Below are positions 36,807 through 49,700 of a DNA stretch of 64,000 bases, piece by piece (position 1 is the first letter of the stretch; each line of letters opens with the position of its first letter). Made by a program: the position numbers and the translations under genes. Origin of the DNA: Xestospongia bergquistia. Taxonomy: Eukaryota; Porifera; Demospongiae; Haplosclerida; Petrosiidae. The DNA lies in NCBI GenBank assembly GCA_963965975.1, contig OZ014411.1, forward strand, positions 7,689,501 through 7,753,500. Direction: 5' to 3'. Under the pieces are notes generated by a model, which was not told where the DNA came from, did no database searches, and was given only the letters and a program-made list of their open reading frames with translations.

Positions 36807-36983
36807 TGTGGTAAGATATTTACTTTGGTAGGCTTAACTTCCTGTGAAACCTTATATGTGTTACATTATAAATTGTAGAGCTCTTTAATATATATTCAGT
36901 TCAGTCAGTGTTCTTATCTATTATAGTCTTTTGTATTAACCTTATTACTTTTCCTCTGTTTCATTGTGTGCTTGGTCACAACA
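36807..36983 (+). repeat. LTR of decayed gypsy element, copy 1
   Basis: Begins TGTGGTAAGATATT after the purine tract GGGGGAGAG and ends TCACAACA, about 177 bp. It is shorter than the copies at 40500 and 57088, which have extra bases near the start. Confidence 0.8.
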
Positions 36984-38385
36984 GTAATTATAACTGAAAG
37001 TCAGTCCAGTCCAGTAGTGCAGTCCATTGTTTACACATTCCCTTTTTAATGTGGTTATGTTTAGTGTTGACCTTAAAGGACTTCCTGGTGTATTCCCAAT
37101 TTTTTCCATCCACAACCTTCTAGCAAGAATGTGTAGTTCATTGGATTACCACAGATGTGTCAATTCAGTCAGTCTCTTTCAACATTATCAACAAATGAGT
37201 ACATCAACTAATTCAATGATTCTAATGTTCAGACTAATGATGACTTTCATATTTGAACAGGATGATCTATACATTATGAATTATATAAACTTTCATTTGT
37301 AAAAAGTCTTTTTCTACTTAGATAAGGTTAGCATTGAACTATACATATAATAACAGAATATAACAACATCTTATATAGTAAATAAATATGATATAACATA
37401 TGACAATGGATAGATTCTGAATTAATGGACAATAATGATAATAGATCGTTAACTTGGAATGTCCAGTTATAATTACAGATACAAGAATGTCTAGTATGAT
37501 AACTAGACTGAGAAAACCTTTTCCCACAGTCCCTGTAATAACTGAACTAGAATATTTGACTGGACTGACCTTTAAATTACATGGGTGAAGAATATTAGAT
37601 AGAAGGTGAGGATTTTGTTTAAAAATTGTACTCATAATACAATAAAATGTACTATTTCAATTATAAATATTATGTCAAAGGATACTGTGTAAGAATGTCC
37701 ATGTTGCCATTTCTATTTTGGGCTTGTTTGAAATGTTTTTACTGGTGTCCCTTTTGTTAACGATTTTTTAGAAATTTTAATTTACTTGTTTGATATGATA
37801 ACACACATTTAGTGTTACTAATAATAAACATTGGTAATATATTATTACTTCCACAGGCTATGTAATAGTCTTGATAAAAGTTAATATAAAAGGATTTTGT
37901 TAACCAGATATTTCAACTGATTATTATACAGCCATCAGTCTAACATTTATTAGATAAGAGTAGTTTAGAAACAAGAGTGTGATATTATTAGGAGATACAA
38001 TCTACACACTAAGATATTAGTGTTAACATCTTCAGTATATAAGCAAATTAATTCAGTCAGTGAGTGTCACTTGACCTATTCAATAAGTGAGCACATAAAA
38101 TAATGATCATGATGTTCAGACCAATGATGACTTTAGTCACTTGAACAGGATGATCTATACATTACGATTTATATAAACTAGAAAGTCTTCTACTTCAGAT
38201 AAGATTAGTTCAATTAGACTAAATAATAATATTTATTATAACAACATCTTATATAGTAAATAGATATGATATAACATATGACAATTGATAGATACTGTAT
38301 TAATGGATAAATAATGATTAAAGAGTGTTAACTTGGAGTGTCCAGTTACACCTAATTATGGAAACAAGAAAGTCTAGTAAGACGA
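36984..38385. other. intergenic duplicon
   Basis: Flank of the gypsy LTR (36984-37165), shared with the regions right-adjacent to the LTR copies at 40500 and 57088. Then follows the 3' flank of the zinc-finger unit, with a relic finger at 37485-37550 on the minus strand. No gene. Confidence 0.55.
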
Positions 38386-39495
38386 CTATATATAGGGTCT
38401 CTCTCTAGTATGAATACGAGAATGTTTAATAAGACTACTAGGCTGAGTATATCTTTTCCCGCAGTCCTTGCATATAAAGGGTTTTTCTCCAGTATGAGTA
38501 CGAGAATGCTGGGTCAATTGACTAGAGGTAATAAAACCTTTCCCACAGTCCTTACATATAAAAGGTTTTTCTCCAGTATGGATACGATAATGACAACTAA
38601 GACTATCAGCGCTAATAAAACTTTTCCCACAGTCCTTACATATATAGGGTCTCTCTCCAGTGTGAATACGATAATGGCAATTAAGACTACCAGAAGTAGT
38701 AAAACCTTTCCCACAGTCCTTGCATTTAAAGGGTTTGTCTCCAGTATGAACACGAGAATGTGTAATCAAATCACTAGAGGTAATAAACCCTTTCCCACAG
38801 TCTTTACATATATAGGGTCTCTCTCCAGTGTGAATACGATGATGAGAACGAAGACCGCAAGACTGAGCAAACCCTTTCCCACATTCCTTACATATAAACG
38901 TTTTTTCTCCAGTATGAATACGAGAATGATTGGTCAAATTCCAAGAGGTAATAAACCCTTTCCCACAGTCCTTACATATATAGGGTCTCTCTCCAGTGTG
39001 AATAAAAAGATGATGTGTACGAAGAGTATCAGAACGAGCAAAACCTTTTCCACATTCCTTACATATAAAGGGTTTTTCTCCAGTATGAGTACGAGAATGA
39101 GATAGTAAATGACTATAATATGAGAACTTCTTTCCACACGTAGTACATGTGCAATTTTTAGAATTGGACACAACACAAGTAGAATAATTTGATATAGTTG
39201 GGATACTTTGTACTTGATGACGTACACGACAATGTGTGTTGAGATTAGCTTGTAGACTAAATGTACACTTACAGTCTGGACAGTGATAGGGTTTGTCACC
39301 AGTGTGATGAGAACGGATATGATAAATCATAATGTTATGATCAATACTAGTCACGTGATGACACAGAGGACAATGGAGAATTCTTTCTTTTGAGGAACAG
39401 TGATTGTTGAGGAGATGATCAGTTAATACAGTTGAGTTACTACATGTCTTCTTACAGCCACGTATAAGACAAGACACATTAGAACTAGACGACAT
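38386..39495 (-). CDS. C2H2 zinc-finger protein, 12 fingers
   Basis: A 369-residue protein from the conserved ATG at 39495 (MSSSSNVSC); the in-frame GTG three codons upstream is inside the E-box. Fingers 1-4 are complete, although finger 3 reads SLQANL instead of SLEANL, as in the gene at 56441. Eight array fingers have helices RSDTLRT, TSWNLTN, QSCGLRS, TSSDLIT, TSGSLNC, SADSLSC, TSSQLTQ, QPSSLIK. The first has one extra residue between its histidines (HHLFIH). The last has CGKRYT for CGKGF. It shares the first finger and several others with the genes at 54915 and 43046, so these three form a subfamily. Confidence 0.87.
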   Translation of the reverse strand: MSSSSNVSCLIRGCKKTCSNSTVLTDHLLNNHCSSKERILHCPLCHHVTSIDHNIMIYHIRSHHTGDKPYHCPDCKCTFSLQANLNTHCRVRHQVQSIPTISNYSTCVVSNSKNCTCTTCGKKFSYYSHLLSHSRTHTGEKPFICKECGKGFARSDTLRTHHLFIHTGERPYICKDCGKGFITSWNLTNHSRIHTGEKTFICKECGKGFAQSCGLRSHHRIHTGERPYICKDCGKGFITSSDLITHSRVHTGDKPFKCKDCGKGFTTSGSLNCHYRIHTGERPYICKDCGKSFISADSLSCHYRIHTGEKPFICKDCGKGFITSSQLTQHSRTHTGEKPFICKDCGKRYTQPSSLIKHSRIHTRERPYI

Positions 39496-39590
39496 CTTTA
39501 ACACGTGGTTTATATACTAATTAATTAGATCCAAACCTATTAAATGAATAATATTATTTTTAGGAAACTTGTCTGCATGTCGAATTATGT
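39496..39590 (-). promoter_or_regulatory. zinc-finger proximal promoter
   Basis: CACGTG at 39502-39507. The spacer to the ATG is only 6 nt because the usual GTTTAGTTAGGACAA segment is shortened to CTTTAA. TTAATTAGATCCAAACCTATTAAATGA follows upstream. Confidence 0.5.
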
Positions 39591-40499
39591 ACATGCATAT
39601 CGTATATTATAAGTTTCAATCTCTCTTTGTTATTATGGTGACTGACAGATAGATAGAGAAAATAATGAGAAGATTAAACGAAGAGAAGCAGAAAGAAGTT
39701 AAAGAATAGAGAAGAATAACTTAAGATTGCAAGATATAGACAGAGAAGAGGAGAATTAACCTAGATACACAAGAAAAGCCTGTGAAATGCAAATGAGAGA
39801 CAGAAGGAAGGAACGAAACAGCTAGTATTCTCAAACAAGCCCAAGTTAGGAATGGCAATGTGGACATCCCCCTACATCATGTCCAGATATAGATCATGTA
39901 GATATCGTTTCCATTTATGTTTAAGTATTATAACTAAAAAAATTATATCATTATGATTTTAATTTTATTATTGCTTAATTTATTTACTAAGTATCTTAAT
40001 AGCTAGAAAATGTAAAAAACTCAATGGGAATGACAGTATGGACATCTCTACATAGTATTTTTATTTGAAAGCTGCATTTTACTGTATTGTGAGTACAATC
40101 CTTAAGCAAAATCATTACTTTCCATCTAGTGTTAACTGACAGTCTTTTATCTCATACAACTGCTCCCACAAAACATGATGGACATGATGTAGGGGGATGT
40201 CCTCATTGCTGTTCCTAACTTGCGCTTATTTGAGATGCTAGCTGAGACATCCTTATATTTAATGATTTTTAAAAGAGATTGTATTTACTTGTTACATAAT
40301 AAAAAAGGCATGTGTACATATCTGTGGTAATCCAATGAACTACACATTCTTGCCAGAAGGTTATGTATGGAAAAAATTGGGAATATATCAGTAAATTCAC
40401 TGACCTCTAAGCCTAACACTAAACATAACCACATAATAATGGGAGTTTGTAAACAATGGACAGCACTACTGGACTGCAATGATTTTAAGTTATAATTAT
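39591..40499. other. intergenic duplicon, paralogous to 56560-57087
   Basis: Contains the Arg-rich relic (39640-39830), then from about 40060 sequence nearly identical to 56665-57087, including the 'gcctaacactaaacataaccac' flank of the gypsy LTR. No gene. Confidence 0.6.
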
Positions 40500-41250
40500 T
40501 GTTGTGACTGAACACATGATGAAACAGAGGAAAAATAATAAGATTAATACAAAGGACTATAATAGATAAGAACACTGGCTGAACTGAAAAGATATTAAAG
40601 AGCTCTACAATTTATAATGTAACACATATAAGGTTTCACAGGAAGTTAACAAAAAAGCCCTAACAGAAATAATAGTAACACAAAGTTAATCTGTACAGTT
40701 TACCACACTCTCCCCAACCTAGCTAAGACACATGTAGACCAAATCTGTCTACAGTTCTATGGACTTGAGATGAACGACGTACTGGTTGAGGTTGAGCAGG
40801 TGGAGAGTTGGTAGGTAAAGTACTTGTAGGAGAAATGTAATATTACTATCAATAGATGATGGAAAAGTCCAATTATCCAAATCATTATCAGTATAACAGT
40901 ATCTTCATTTACATTTAAATGTCCATAACCTGTACGTAACTGACGTAAAATCAAGTTTAATGACATTTTAACTTTAAATTATAAGAAACTGGACCTGCAA
41001 CTTGAACTATTTCAGCATCCAACCAAAAATTGTTCCATGATAGTTGCGAGCAAAAAACTTTTCCACCAACACTGAAAGTGCGGGGACGTTTTCTAGATGA
41101 ACTAGAAGTTAATTTAGTAGTCACTTTACAAGATATATACATCAGGATGCATCAAATCCAATGTTGTTCATATCTTCCTTTCCAACAGAAGTTCTGCAGG
41201 TAACAGTTCAGTAGTGGAATGAGGTGTCACACAATAACAAGCTAAAGTTT
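40500..41250 (-). mobile_element. decayed gypsy 3' end, copy 2 (LTR plus integrase tail)
   Basis: LTR at 40500-40707 (about 208 bp). Then on the minus strand come the Pro-rich tail and the integrase C-terminal region (..VGGKVFCSQLSWNNFWLDAEIV.. and VAGPVSYNLK), and a relic of TPHSTTELLPAELL near 41200. Frameshifts separate these. Flanking DNA on the LTR side is the same as at 36984 and 57040, so this is a segmental copy, not an independent insertion. Confidence 0.82.
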
Positions 41251-41639
41251 TGAGACCAATTCAACTCATGAAATTCCCAAATCCATTATTGTCAAATAGG
41301 TGTGGCAAAGCCTCTTCCAAACATGATGGAATCAAAGTATGTTACATTAGAAAATTAGATATAATTAGATAGTGTTCCAAAAATTAAAGGATTCTGATAT
41401 GGCAAACTAAACACCACACTCCATGCAACTATTACTGATAAATAATAGTTTCCAATAAATAATTATACTTAACACATTTATAGACTACTGTGTCTACCTT
41501 GAGACTTAACAATACTTTGTCATCAACTTCTTTTATTTCATTGTCTACACAGAGAATGTCGAGGGTTAATAATTATGTATAATATTTATGATGATATTTA
41601 CAAGATATTTGTTACTTTCATTTAATAGGTATAGTTCTA
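41251..41639. repeat. dispersed repeat flank
   Basis: Matches 32560-32830 in inverted orientation and 57785-58020 directly (with a deletion there of about 170 bp). Part of the large 40060-42360 / 56660-58710 duplicon. Confidence 0.7.
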
Positions 41640-41822
41640 ATTAATTATTGTCATATAACACTAAGGATTGTCTTGTATGTGGTTATAAGAAGACATATAT
41701 GTACTAACTCAACTATATTAATTGATCATCTTCTAAACAACCACTCTAATAAAGAAGATACTCTGCACTGTCCTTTGTGTCATTATGTAACTAGTACTAA
41801 TCATAACATTATGGCTTATTAA
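41640..41822 (+). pseudogene. ancient zinc-finger N-terminal fragment
   Basis: Plus-strand reading ..KDCLVCGYKKTY.. then DHLLNNHSNKEDTLHCPLCHYVTSTNHNIMAY-stop resembles fingers 1-2 of the family. It is far more diverged than other copies, with a frame change in finger 1. A decayed leader (TTTAATAGGTATAGTTCTAA) precedes it. A second copy lies at 58020-58210 through segmental duplication. Confidence 0.75.
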
Positions 41823-41864
41823 CCTTGCTGTGAGGGGCGCATAGCAAGGGTTACTGTAGTCTGT

Positions 41865-41866
<2 letters not shown>

Positions 41867-41926
<60 letters not shown>
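41867..41926. repeat. (GT)30 microsatellite
   Basis: An uninterrupted 60-bp GT run after AAGGGTTACTGTAGTCTGTCA. The paralogous position at 58266 has only about eight GT units, so this tract has changed length since the duplication. Confidence 0.95.
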
Positions 41927-41927
<1 letters not shown>

Positions 41928-43045
41928 TGTTACTGTCAATGTTGCTATGATATTATATACTGTATATTGATGCTATGGTAATGTTGCTTTATTTGTTATG
42001 ATAATTTGTTACCATTACTATGTAATACTCTTGTTATATAAATACAATAGGAATAATCTGTTTCTTAACATTATGACATACATTTTAGTGAGGTAATATG
42101 TAATTACTTGTGGAGATAAGCATTATAGTTAACCAGATATTTCAATAGCTCATTGTATAACCATTTTTGTCAGTGTAACATTTATTAGGTAAGAGCTAGT
42201 AGTTTAAAAACAGAGTGCAGTATTGTTAGGAAACACAATCTACATATCAAGATATTATTAGTGTTAACATCTTAAGTATACAAGCAAATTGTACTATTGT
42301 ATCAAGTGTCAATTCAGTCAGTCTCACTTGACATTATCAATAAACGAGTACATCAACTAATATAATGATTCTAATGTTCAGACTAATGATGACTTTCATA
42401 TCTTGAACAGGATGATCTATACATTATGAATTATATAAACTTTCATTTGTAAAAGTCTTTTTCTACTTAGATAAGGTTAGCATTGAACTATACTTATAAT
42501 AACAGATTATAACAACATCTTATATAGTAAATAAATATGATATAACATATGACAATGGATATTACATTACCAAATATGGTATCAAATACTATGAGTATGG
42601 TTCATGTTCATGTGATTTTAAAAATCCTAATGTTTTTTTTTGTTGAGGACAATATCAATCCAATTATATCTATGTCAATTTATCTCTTGTTACACAATCA
42701 CAAACAATGTTGCTATAGTGTTATATATTGTATGTTGTTGCTATGGTAATGTTATATTGATTGTTATGATGGTAGTAATTGATATGATAAACACACTTGC
42801 TCTTACTAATAATAGACATTGGTAATGTATTATTACATTCATAGGTTATGTAATACTATTGATATGTATATACAGTAAGAATAGTCTATTTCTTAAACTT
42901 ATGACATACATTTAAGTAAGTTAAGCAAATTAATTCAGTCAGTGTTATCAATAAGTGAACATATCAACTAATGATCATAATGAGAATGTTTAATAAGATT
43001 ACTAGACAGAGCAAATCCTTCCCAGCAGTCCTTGCAAATAAATGG
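41927..43045. other. intergenic duplicon
   Basis: 41927-42360 is paralogous to 58280-58710. 42380-42560 repeats 37200-37420. 42700-42800 holds GTTGCTATGGTAAT motifs. 42984-43045 is the abandoned end of the zinc-finger pseudogene (..[11 protein letters not shown]..). No other gene. Confidence 0.55.
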
Positions 43046-44137
43046 TTATTCTCCAGTATGAATATGAGAATGCCGGGTCAATTGACTAGAGCTAATAAAA
43101 CTTTTCTCACAGTTTTTACATATATAGGGTCTCTCTCCAGTGTGAATACGATAATGACAATTAAGACTACCAGATTGAGTAAAACCTTTCCCACAGTCCT
43201 TGCATTTAAAGGGTTTGTCTCCTGTATGAACACGAGAATGTTGAGTCAAATCACTAGAGGTAATAAACCCTTTCCCACAGTCCTTACATATATAGGGTCT
43301 CTCTCTAGTATGAATACGAGAATGTTTAATAAGATTACCAGAGTGAGCAAACCCTTTCCCACAGTCCTTACATATAAACTTTTTTTCTCCAGTGTGAATA
43401 CAAGAATGATTGGTCAAATTACCAGAGGCATTAAACCCTTTCCCACAGTCCACATATATAGGGTCTCTCTCCAGTGTGTATATATTGGTGAGAAATAAGA
43501 TTACTAGAATGAGCAAACTCTTTCCCACAGTCCTTACATATATAAGGTCTTTCTCCAGTATGAATACGAGAATGTTTTTTAAGATTACTAGACTGAGCAA
43601 AACTTTTCCCACAGTCCTTACATATATAAGGTCTTTCTCTAGTATAAATACGAGAATGTTTATTAAGATTACAAGACTGAGCAAAACCTTTCCCACAGTC
43701 CTTACATATAAAGGGTTTTTCTCCAGTATGAGTAAGAGAATGAAAGAGTAAATGACTACGACATGAGAATTTTTTCCACATGTAGTACAATAATGATTTT
43801 TAGAATTGGACACAACACAAGTAGAATGACTTGATATAGTTGGTACACTTTGTACTTGATGACTTACATGACAATGTGTGTTGAGATTAGCTTCTAGACT
43901 AAATGCACACTTACAATCTGGACAGTGATAGGGTTTGTCACCAGTGTGAAGAGAATGGATATGATAAGTCATAATGTTACAATCAGTACTAGTCACGTGA
44001 TGACACAGAGGACAATGGAGAATTCTTTCTTTTGAGGAACAGTGATTGTTGATGAGATGATCAGTTAATACAATTGAGTTAGTACATGTCTTCTTACAGT
44101 CACGTATAAGACAATACACATTAGAACTAGATGACAT
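43046..44137 (-). pseudogene. C2H2 zinc-finger gene with compensating frameshifts and early stop
   Basis: The 363-codon frame starts normally at 44137 (fingers 1-3 intact). In finger 4 a T run at about 43770 is one base short (6 instead of 7), so about 104 codons are read in another frame: a hydrophobic peptide of repeated [18 protein letters not shown] type replacing fingers 4-8. At about 43450 two further bases are missing (CCACATATA for CCTTACATATA), restoring the original frame at DCGKGFNASGNL. Four good fingers follow (HSGNLIK, TSSDLTQ, QSGSLNC, SSSQLTR), then a TAA replaces AAA in the TGEKP linker at 43046. An open frame therefore survives but encodes a zinc-finger/hydrophobic chimera. 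Likely a pseudogene; a novel fusion product cannot be excluded. Confidence 0.82.
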
Positions 44138-44240
44138 TCTTAGGACAACACGTGGTTTATAGTTAAATTAATTAGATCCACACCTATTGATTAAATAATA
44201 TTATTTTTTGTCTGCCGTCTGCATGTCGAATTATAAACAT
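44138..44240 (-). promoter_or_regulatory. zinc-finger proximal promoter
   Basis: CACGTG at 44149-44154. The leader between it and the ATG is shortened (TTCTTAGGACAA). TTAATTAGATCCACACC lies upstream. Confidence 0.5.
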
Positions 44241-45872
44241 GCATTGTCTAAATCTCTCTTTGTTATTATGGTGACTAATAGATAGATAGAGAAAGCAATG
44301 AGAAGACTAAACGAAAAGAAGCAGAAAGTTTAAGAAAAGACAAGAAAAACTTAGATATAGACAGAGAAAAAGAGAAATAGATAAAGAGAAATCTAGAGAC
44401 AGTAGAAGGAAGAAAAGAAAAGCCTGTGAAATGCAAATAAGAGACAGAAGGAAGGAACAAAAAGCAACAGAAAGTAGAGAAGAAAAGCTTGCAAGAGACT
44501 AAGTGAATTAAAAGAATTAGACATGTCACCATGGCCAGTTGAATGAAGGTAAGAAAGGGCTAATTAATTAGGAACAGAAATGAATGGAATTAATACAAAC
44601 AGAGAGTGTAGATAAAAAAAGACAGAGACCAACCAATTATTTGAAGGAGTGAGATATTATATTGGTATCAAATATTATGAAGTATTGTTAATGCTAATGT
44701 TTATGTAATTTAAAAAACCAATGTTAGTTTTGTTAAGAACATTATCAATCATCCAATTATTAAAAGTGATTTATGCCTTAATTCATTGTATGGATTTGTT
44801 AAAAGTTACTTTAAGCTAAATACATGATTCAGTAAATATTGTTTAATCAACATAATATATAAATATCTAGCTAGTACATACTCATTCTACTGAATAGTCT
44901 ACATTTTCCTAGTATTCTCTATGTAGACAGACAATGGTAATAGTACTCACTTTGTCTGTTTATTAAAGAAGTAGAGTTAGAAGATAAGAAAAATCCTAAG
45001 CAGTGATGCACATTTAACCTTAGGTATATGTGCATATATAGGGCTAGGGTTTTAGGAATTAATGTACTTTTTATATCCCTCTATCATAGAATATACATAA
45101 GTGGTGTCAACACTGGACTGAAATACAGGACTGGATTTTACTTTAATTATTTACATGGATAAAAATTCCTAAAGGTTATGGATAGTGTTGTACATGTTCA
45201 CAACACAAACCTATATATTGTTCTGTCCTTTCATTTTTAATGAAGTATATGTAAGTTTACACAATCTGGACAGTGATAGTGTTTGTCACCAATGTGAGTA
45301 TATGACATTTATATTTAACACTTTAACTATATTGTTCTAGTGTTTTTAAAAAAATGGATACATGTACAGTGCCAAATTCATGGCTCACTTATTTACTAAT
45401 TTATTCAATGGAAACTACTGTAAGCTTTAGCTTTTAGCTAATGTTATTAAAACAAATAGTATTTACAAATTAACTTGTTTGAAGGCTTATAAAATGCATA
45501 TAGTCCTTTAAACCATGATATCTATAGCACATAGCATGTCATCTGAGACACTCTAAAACATTCTTTCTGTATAAATAAAGTACATATATAGTTGGTAGGA
45601 CTGCATATAAGATATATATTTAGTGAGGGAAAAGCTAACCTGTACTATTTCTATTTTTGGGTAGTGGTATCCCTGAAAGTGTACAAATGAGCTGAGAAAT
45701 TAGTATTATTTTATGCATAGTCCACAAACAAGATCATAACCTCATTATCAACACCAGTTGACCCATTTGATGTTTCTTTTCACAGCTCAGATGATTACTA
45801 ATCAGTGGTACTGACTATTACTGTATACAATTTGAAATTAACAATAACAAACAGATTATAGATAAATATGAG
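44241..45872. other. Arg-rich relic frame, then duplicon of 13400-14280
   Basis: 44275-44710 is the longest decayed copy of the Arg/Glu-rich frame; fragments such as RYRQRKRE, then KDRDQ.., then the VRYYIG-like region can be read on the plus strand, with several stops. From about 44890 the sequence parallels 13400-14280 closely, up to the RTK fragment. No intact gene. Confidence 0.55.
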
Positions 45873-46742
45873 TTAAACTTTCTGTTCCTCTACTGCTCTT
45901 GTGAACTGATTGAAGTCAATATAGTTAGCCATTGATGTTAACATGTTCTCAATAATAACTACCAACTCTAAGAAAGAAGGTCTCTCATCTGATGAACTAT
46001 TCCAACATTGTAACATTACTAATTCATACCTATATATAAGGAAAAGAAGGGAAACCTAAATCATAAAGCATTGTACAGTAAGTAGGATTACTATAGCAGA
46101 CATAAATTAGTGCTAATTTTGTTAATTAAGGTATGTTTTTTTGGAGCATGTTGTATTGTTTGGTTTTTCCATTCGATATCCTTCCTATAGCATTTTAGGC
46201 AAGGTCATTGGAGTAAGCCCTCCATATGGGAGCTTTCCACCACTAAATATTTCCCAACATGTGACTCCATAAGACCACTAAATAATATCAAAAATAAAGC
46301 TTATCAGGCAAGAGATAATTTTCTAAAAACTAATCTACCACATCATTCTTTTCTGAGAATATTCCATCATCAATACTCTTAATTGCCATCCATTTGATAG
46401 GCAGTTTAACTCCAACAGTTTTATCCTGTCTGAAGTACATTTTTTCATACAAACATTTAGAAAGTCCAAAGTCTGAAACTTTAATAATACCTTGATGATC
46501 AATCCTATATCAAGAGCATTTGCAATGATCAAACAAAAGTGACTTTTACTAGGTATTGGTGAATGGTGACCAATTCATTGGTACATGTAGCATATTAGTG
46601 TATTTAGATACACTATAAATGATCACTGAATGTGTAAATAAACTTACATGCAATTTCTTGTTGTTAAATCTCTATGTAGAAGGTTCTGTTCTGTTCATAC
46701 CTTTAGCTATTTGTAGACACATGGACAATAGTTGAATTTCAA
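45873..46742 (-). pseudogene. receptor tyrosine kinase domain, decayed copy B (no retrotransposon)
   Basis: Exons correspond to copy A: catalytic loop (46742-46648, HRDLTTRN); DFG segment 46504-46339 (IDHQGIIKVSDFGLSK, then YEKMYFRQDK and LPIKWMAIKSIDDGIFSEKND), which retains the activation loop lost in copy A; WSYGV segment 46277-46130; and C-terminal exon 46029-45873 (MLQCWNSSSDERPSF). Defects differ from copy A: CAG to TAG after PKML, loss of the donor after CSKK (ATACC for GTAAG), and loss of the tag acceptor before the catalytic exon. At 46145-46175 the sequence GCATGTTGTATTGTTTGG is continuous, showing the pre-insertion state of the gypsy target in copy A. Confidence 0.85.
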
Positions 46743-49700
46743 ATATATTTGTTGGAAGAGTTAAAATTCGCAGTATGTTTATTTTTATTAGAGTATTTTA
46801 CATCTTTGTCATCAGATAGCACCACTTGTGTATTCCTATTTCCCTTTAAATAACGTCAATGGCACTATGATGAAATGATATAACAACTTTGCACAGAAAC
46901 TAAGGAAGCTATATATACCTTACCAATGTAATCTATTACTATATTATATGCTATATACATTCAGATTTTAAAATTTAGATAACTATGTCATTCAGCATAA
47001 TGACTAATGGTTATTAGTCTAGTCCAGTCTAAAAAACGTATGCACAACAAAATATAATTACTAGAATATTTTTTTAAAAATTGTTGCTTTTGCTTCTAGA
47101 ATGAAACACATTAATTAAATTAAAGAATGATTATTAATTAAATATCTGGCAGCTTTGCCATTTTGTAAAAATGATATATAGTAATAAAAATCCTGAAACT
47201 AAATTGGTCTAATTGTTACAGAGTCATAAAAAAATATAGTTAACCAGATATTACAACAGGTCATTATATAACCATTTTTGTCAGTGTAACATTTATTACT
47301 TATAAGTAGTTCAAAAACGAGAGCGCAGTATTTTTAGGAGACACAATCGACACACTAAGATAATTATTAGTGTTAACATCTTAAGATATAAGCAAATCGG
47401 ATTATTGTATCAAGTGTCAATTCAGTCAGTGTCACTTGACCTTATCAACAAATGAGTACATCAATTAATGGTCTTAATCTTCAGACTAATGATGACTTTA
47501 ATATCTTGAACAGGTGATCTATACATTATGATTATATAACTGTTCATTTGTAGAAAGTCTTCCTCTACTTCAACATAAGTTTAGTATTAAACTATAATAA
47601 CTGATTATAACATCTTATATAGTAAATAAATATGATATAACATATGACAATGGATAGATTCTATATTAATAGATATATGATGTAACTTCGAGTGTTCAGT
47701 TACAATATTATACATACAAGAATGTCTAGTAAGATAATTGGACTGAAATATTTACGTGACATTACATTTTCTACTCATAATGTAAAAAATGTACTATTTC
47801 AATTATATATATTATGTTCAGGACTGATGTCCTTATTGTCATTCTACTTGTTTGAAATGTTTTTACTGCCATCCTTAGTTTTAATATATTTTTTGGGAAA
47901 TTTTTATTTACTTTTTTCTTATTTATATTTGAATATAAATTAGTTAAAACATGACTTGTGAGATATAGAGAGAAACTCTAGAGGCTTGTTAAATATGTAT
48001 GAAAGAAACAAGAAGATAATGAAAAGCAGCATAATTTAGAGAAAGTAGAAATGAATGATTAGTTCTTGTGAGAGACTAAGAAAATGAAAAGAATGAGACA
48101 CAGTTAAAGAAGATAACAGAGGACTAATCAATGACGGACATAAATGTATGGAATTAACACAAGCAAGGAGTGTAGATAAAACAAAGACAGAGACCAACCA
48201 ATTATTTGAAGAAGTAATATTGCTATATATAGTGTTATATATTGTATGTTGTTGCCATGGTATATATTGATTGTTACCATGCATGGTATTTAATTTAGTT
48301 GATATGATAACACATTTGCTGTTACTAATAACAGACATTGGCCATATATTATTACATTCAGAAGTTATGTAATACTATTGATATATATATATACAGTAAG
48401 AATAATCTATTTCTTAAACTTATGACACACATGTAAGCAAGCTAATCTAAAATTACCAGTGAAGATAAACATAATATAGTTAACCAGATATTTCAACAGT
48501 TCATTATACAACTATCAGTGTAACATTTATTAGGTAAAAGTACTTTAAAAACAAGAGTGTAGGAGACACAATCTACACATTAAGATATTAGTGTTAACAT
48601 CTTAAGTATATAAGCAAATCAATTCAGTCAATGTTATTTGACTTATTTAATAAGTGAACACATAACTACAATGATAATGATGTTCAGACCAATGATGACT
48701 TTAGTCTCTCGAAGAGGATAGTCTATACAGCTGTATATTGTTTATATAAACTACTATTATATTATTGGATATATTCTGTATTAATGGATAAATGATGATT
48801 AAAAAGTGTTAACTTAGAATGTCCAGTTACAATTACAGATACAATAATGTCTAGTATGATAACTAGACTGAGAAACCCCTTCCCATAGTCCCTATAATAA
48901 CTGGACTGGATTGACCTTTAAATATTTGAAGGATATTAGATAGAAAGTGAGGTTTTTGGTTAAAGATTGTACTCATAATGCAATAAAATGTACTATTTCA
49001 ATTATAAATATTATGATCAGGCCAAATATATATGTAAGGATGTCCATATTGTCGTTTCTACTTGATTGAATGTTTTTACTGCCATCCTTTTTTAACGATT
49101 TTTTAGAAATTTTTATTTACTTATTTCTTATTTATATTTGAATATAAATTAGTTAAATCATGACTTGTGAGATATAGTGAGAGAGAGACTGTAGAAGCTT
49201 GTTAAATATGAATGAAAGAAAGAAGAAAATGAAAAGCAGCAAAATGTAGAGAAAGTAGAAAGACTTGTGAGAGACTAAAGGAATGAAAAGAATGAGACAC
49301 AGTTAAAGAAAGGGAAGAGGGGGCTATTCAATGAGGGACAGAGATGTATTGAATTAATACAAGCAGAAAATGTAGATAAGAGAAAGACAGAGACCAATCA
49401 ATTATTTGAAGGAGTGAAATAATATATAGGTATATCGAATATAATAATGGAGTATTGTCAATGTTCACTTTAATATGATTTAAAAATCCCAATGATAATT
49501 TCTGTTGAAACACTATTAATCCAATTAATGTCTAGGCCAATTTATGTTTTGTTACAGAATCATAAACAATGTTGCTACAGTGTTATATTGTATGTTATGT
49601 TGTTGCTATGGTAATGTTATATTGATTGGTACAACAGTAGTAATTGATATGATAACACACATATAGTGTTGCTAATAATAGACATTGGTGATTTATTATT

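Noticed and set aside
41733..41939. Minus-strand frame with a Thr-His repeat
   Set aside because: It is only the translation of the (GT)30 microsatellite.
42549..42825. Two overlapping short plus-strand frames
   Set aside because: AT-rich intergenic duplicon with no conservation of frame in the paralogous flanks.
44275..44532. Minus-strand Ser/Phe/Leu-rich frame
   Set aside because: It is the antisense of the purine-rich Arg/Glu relic frame.
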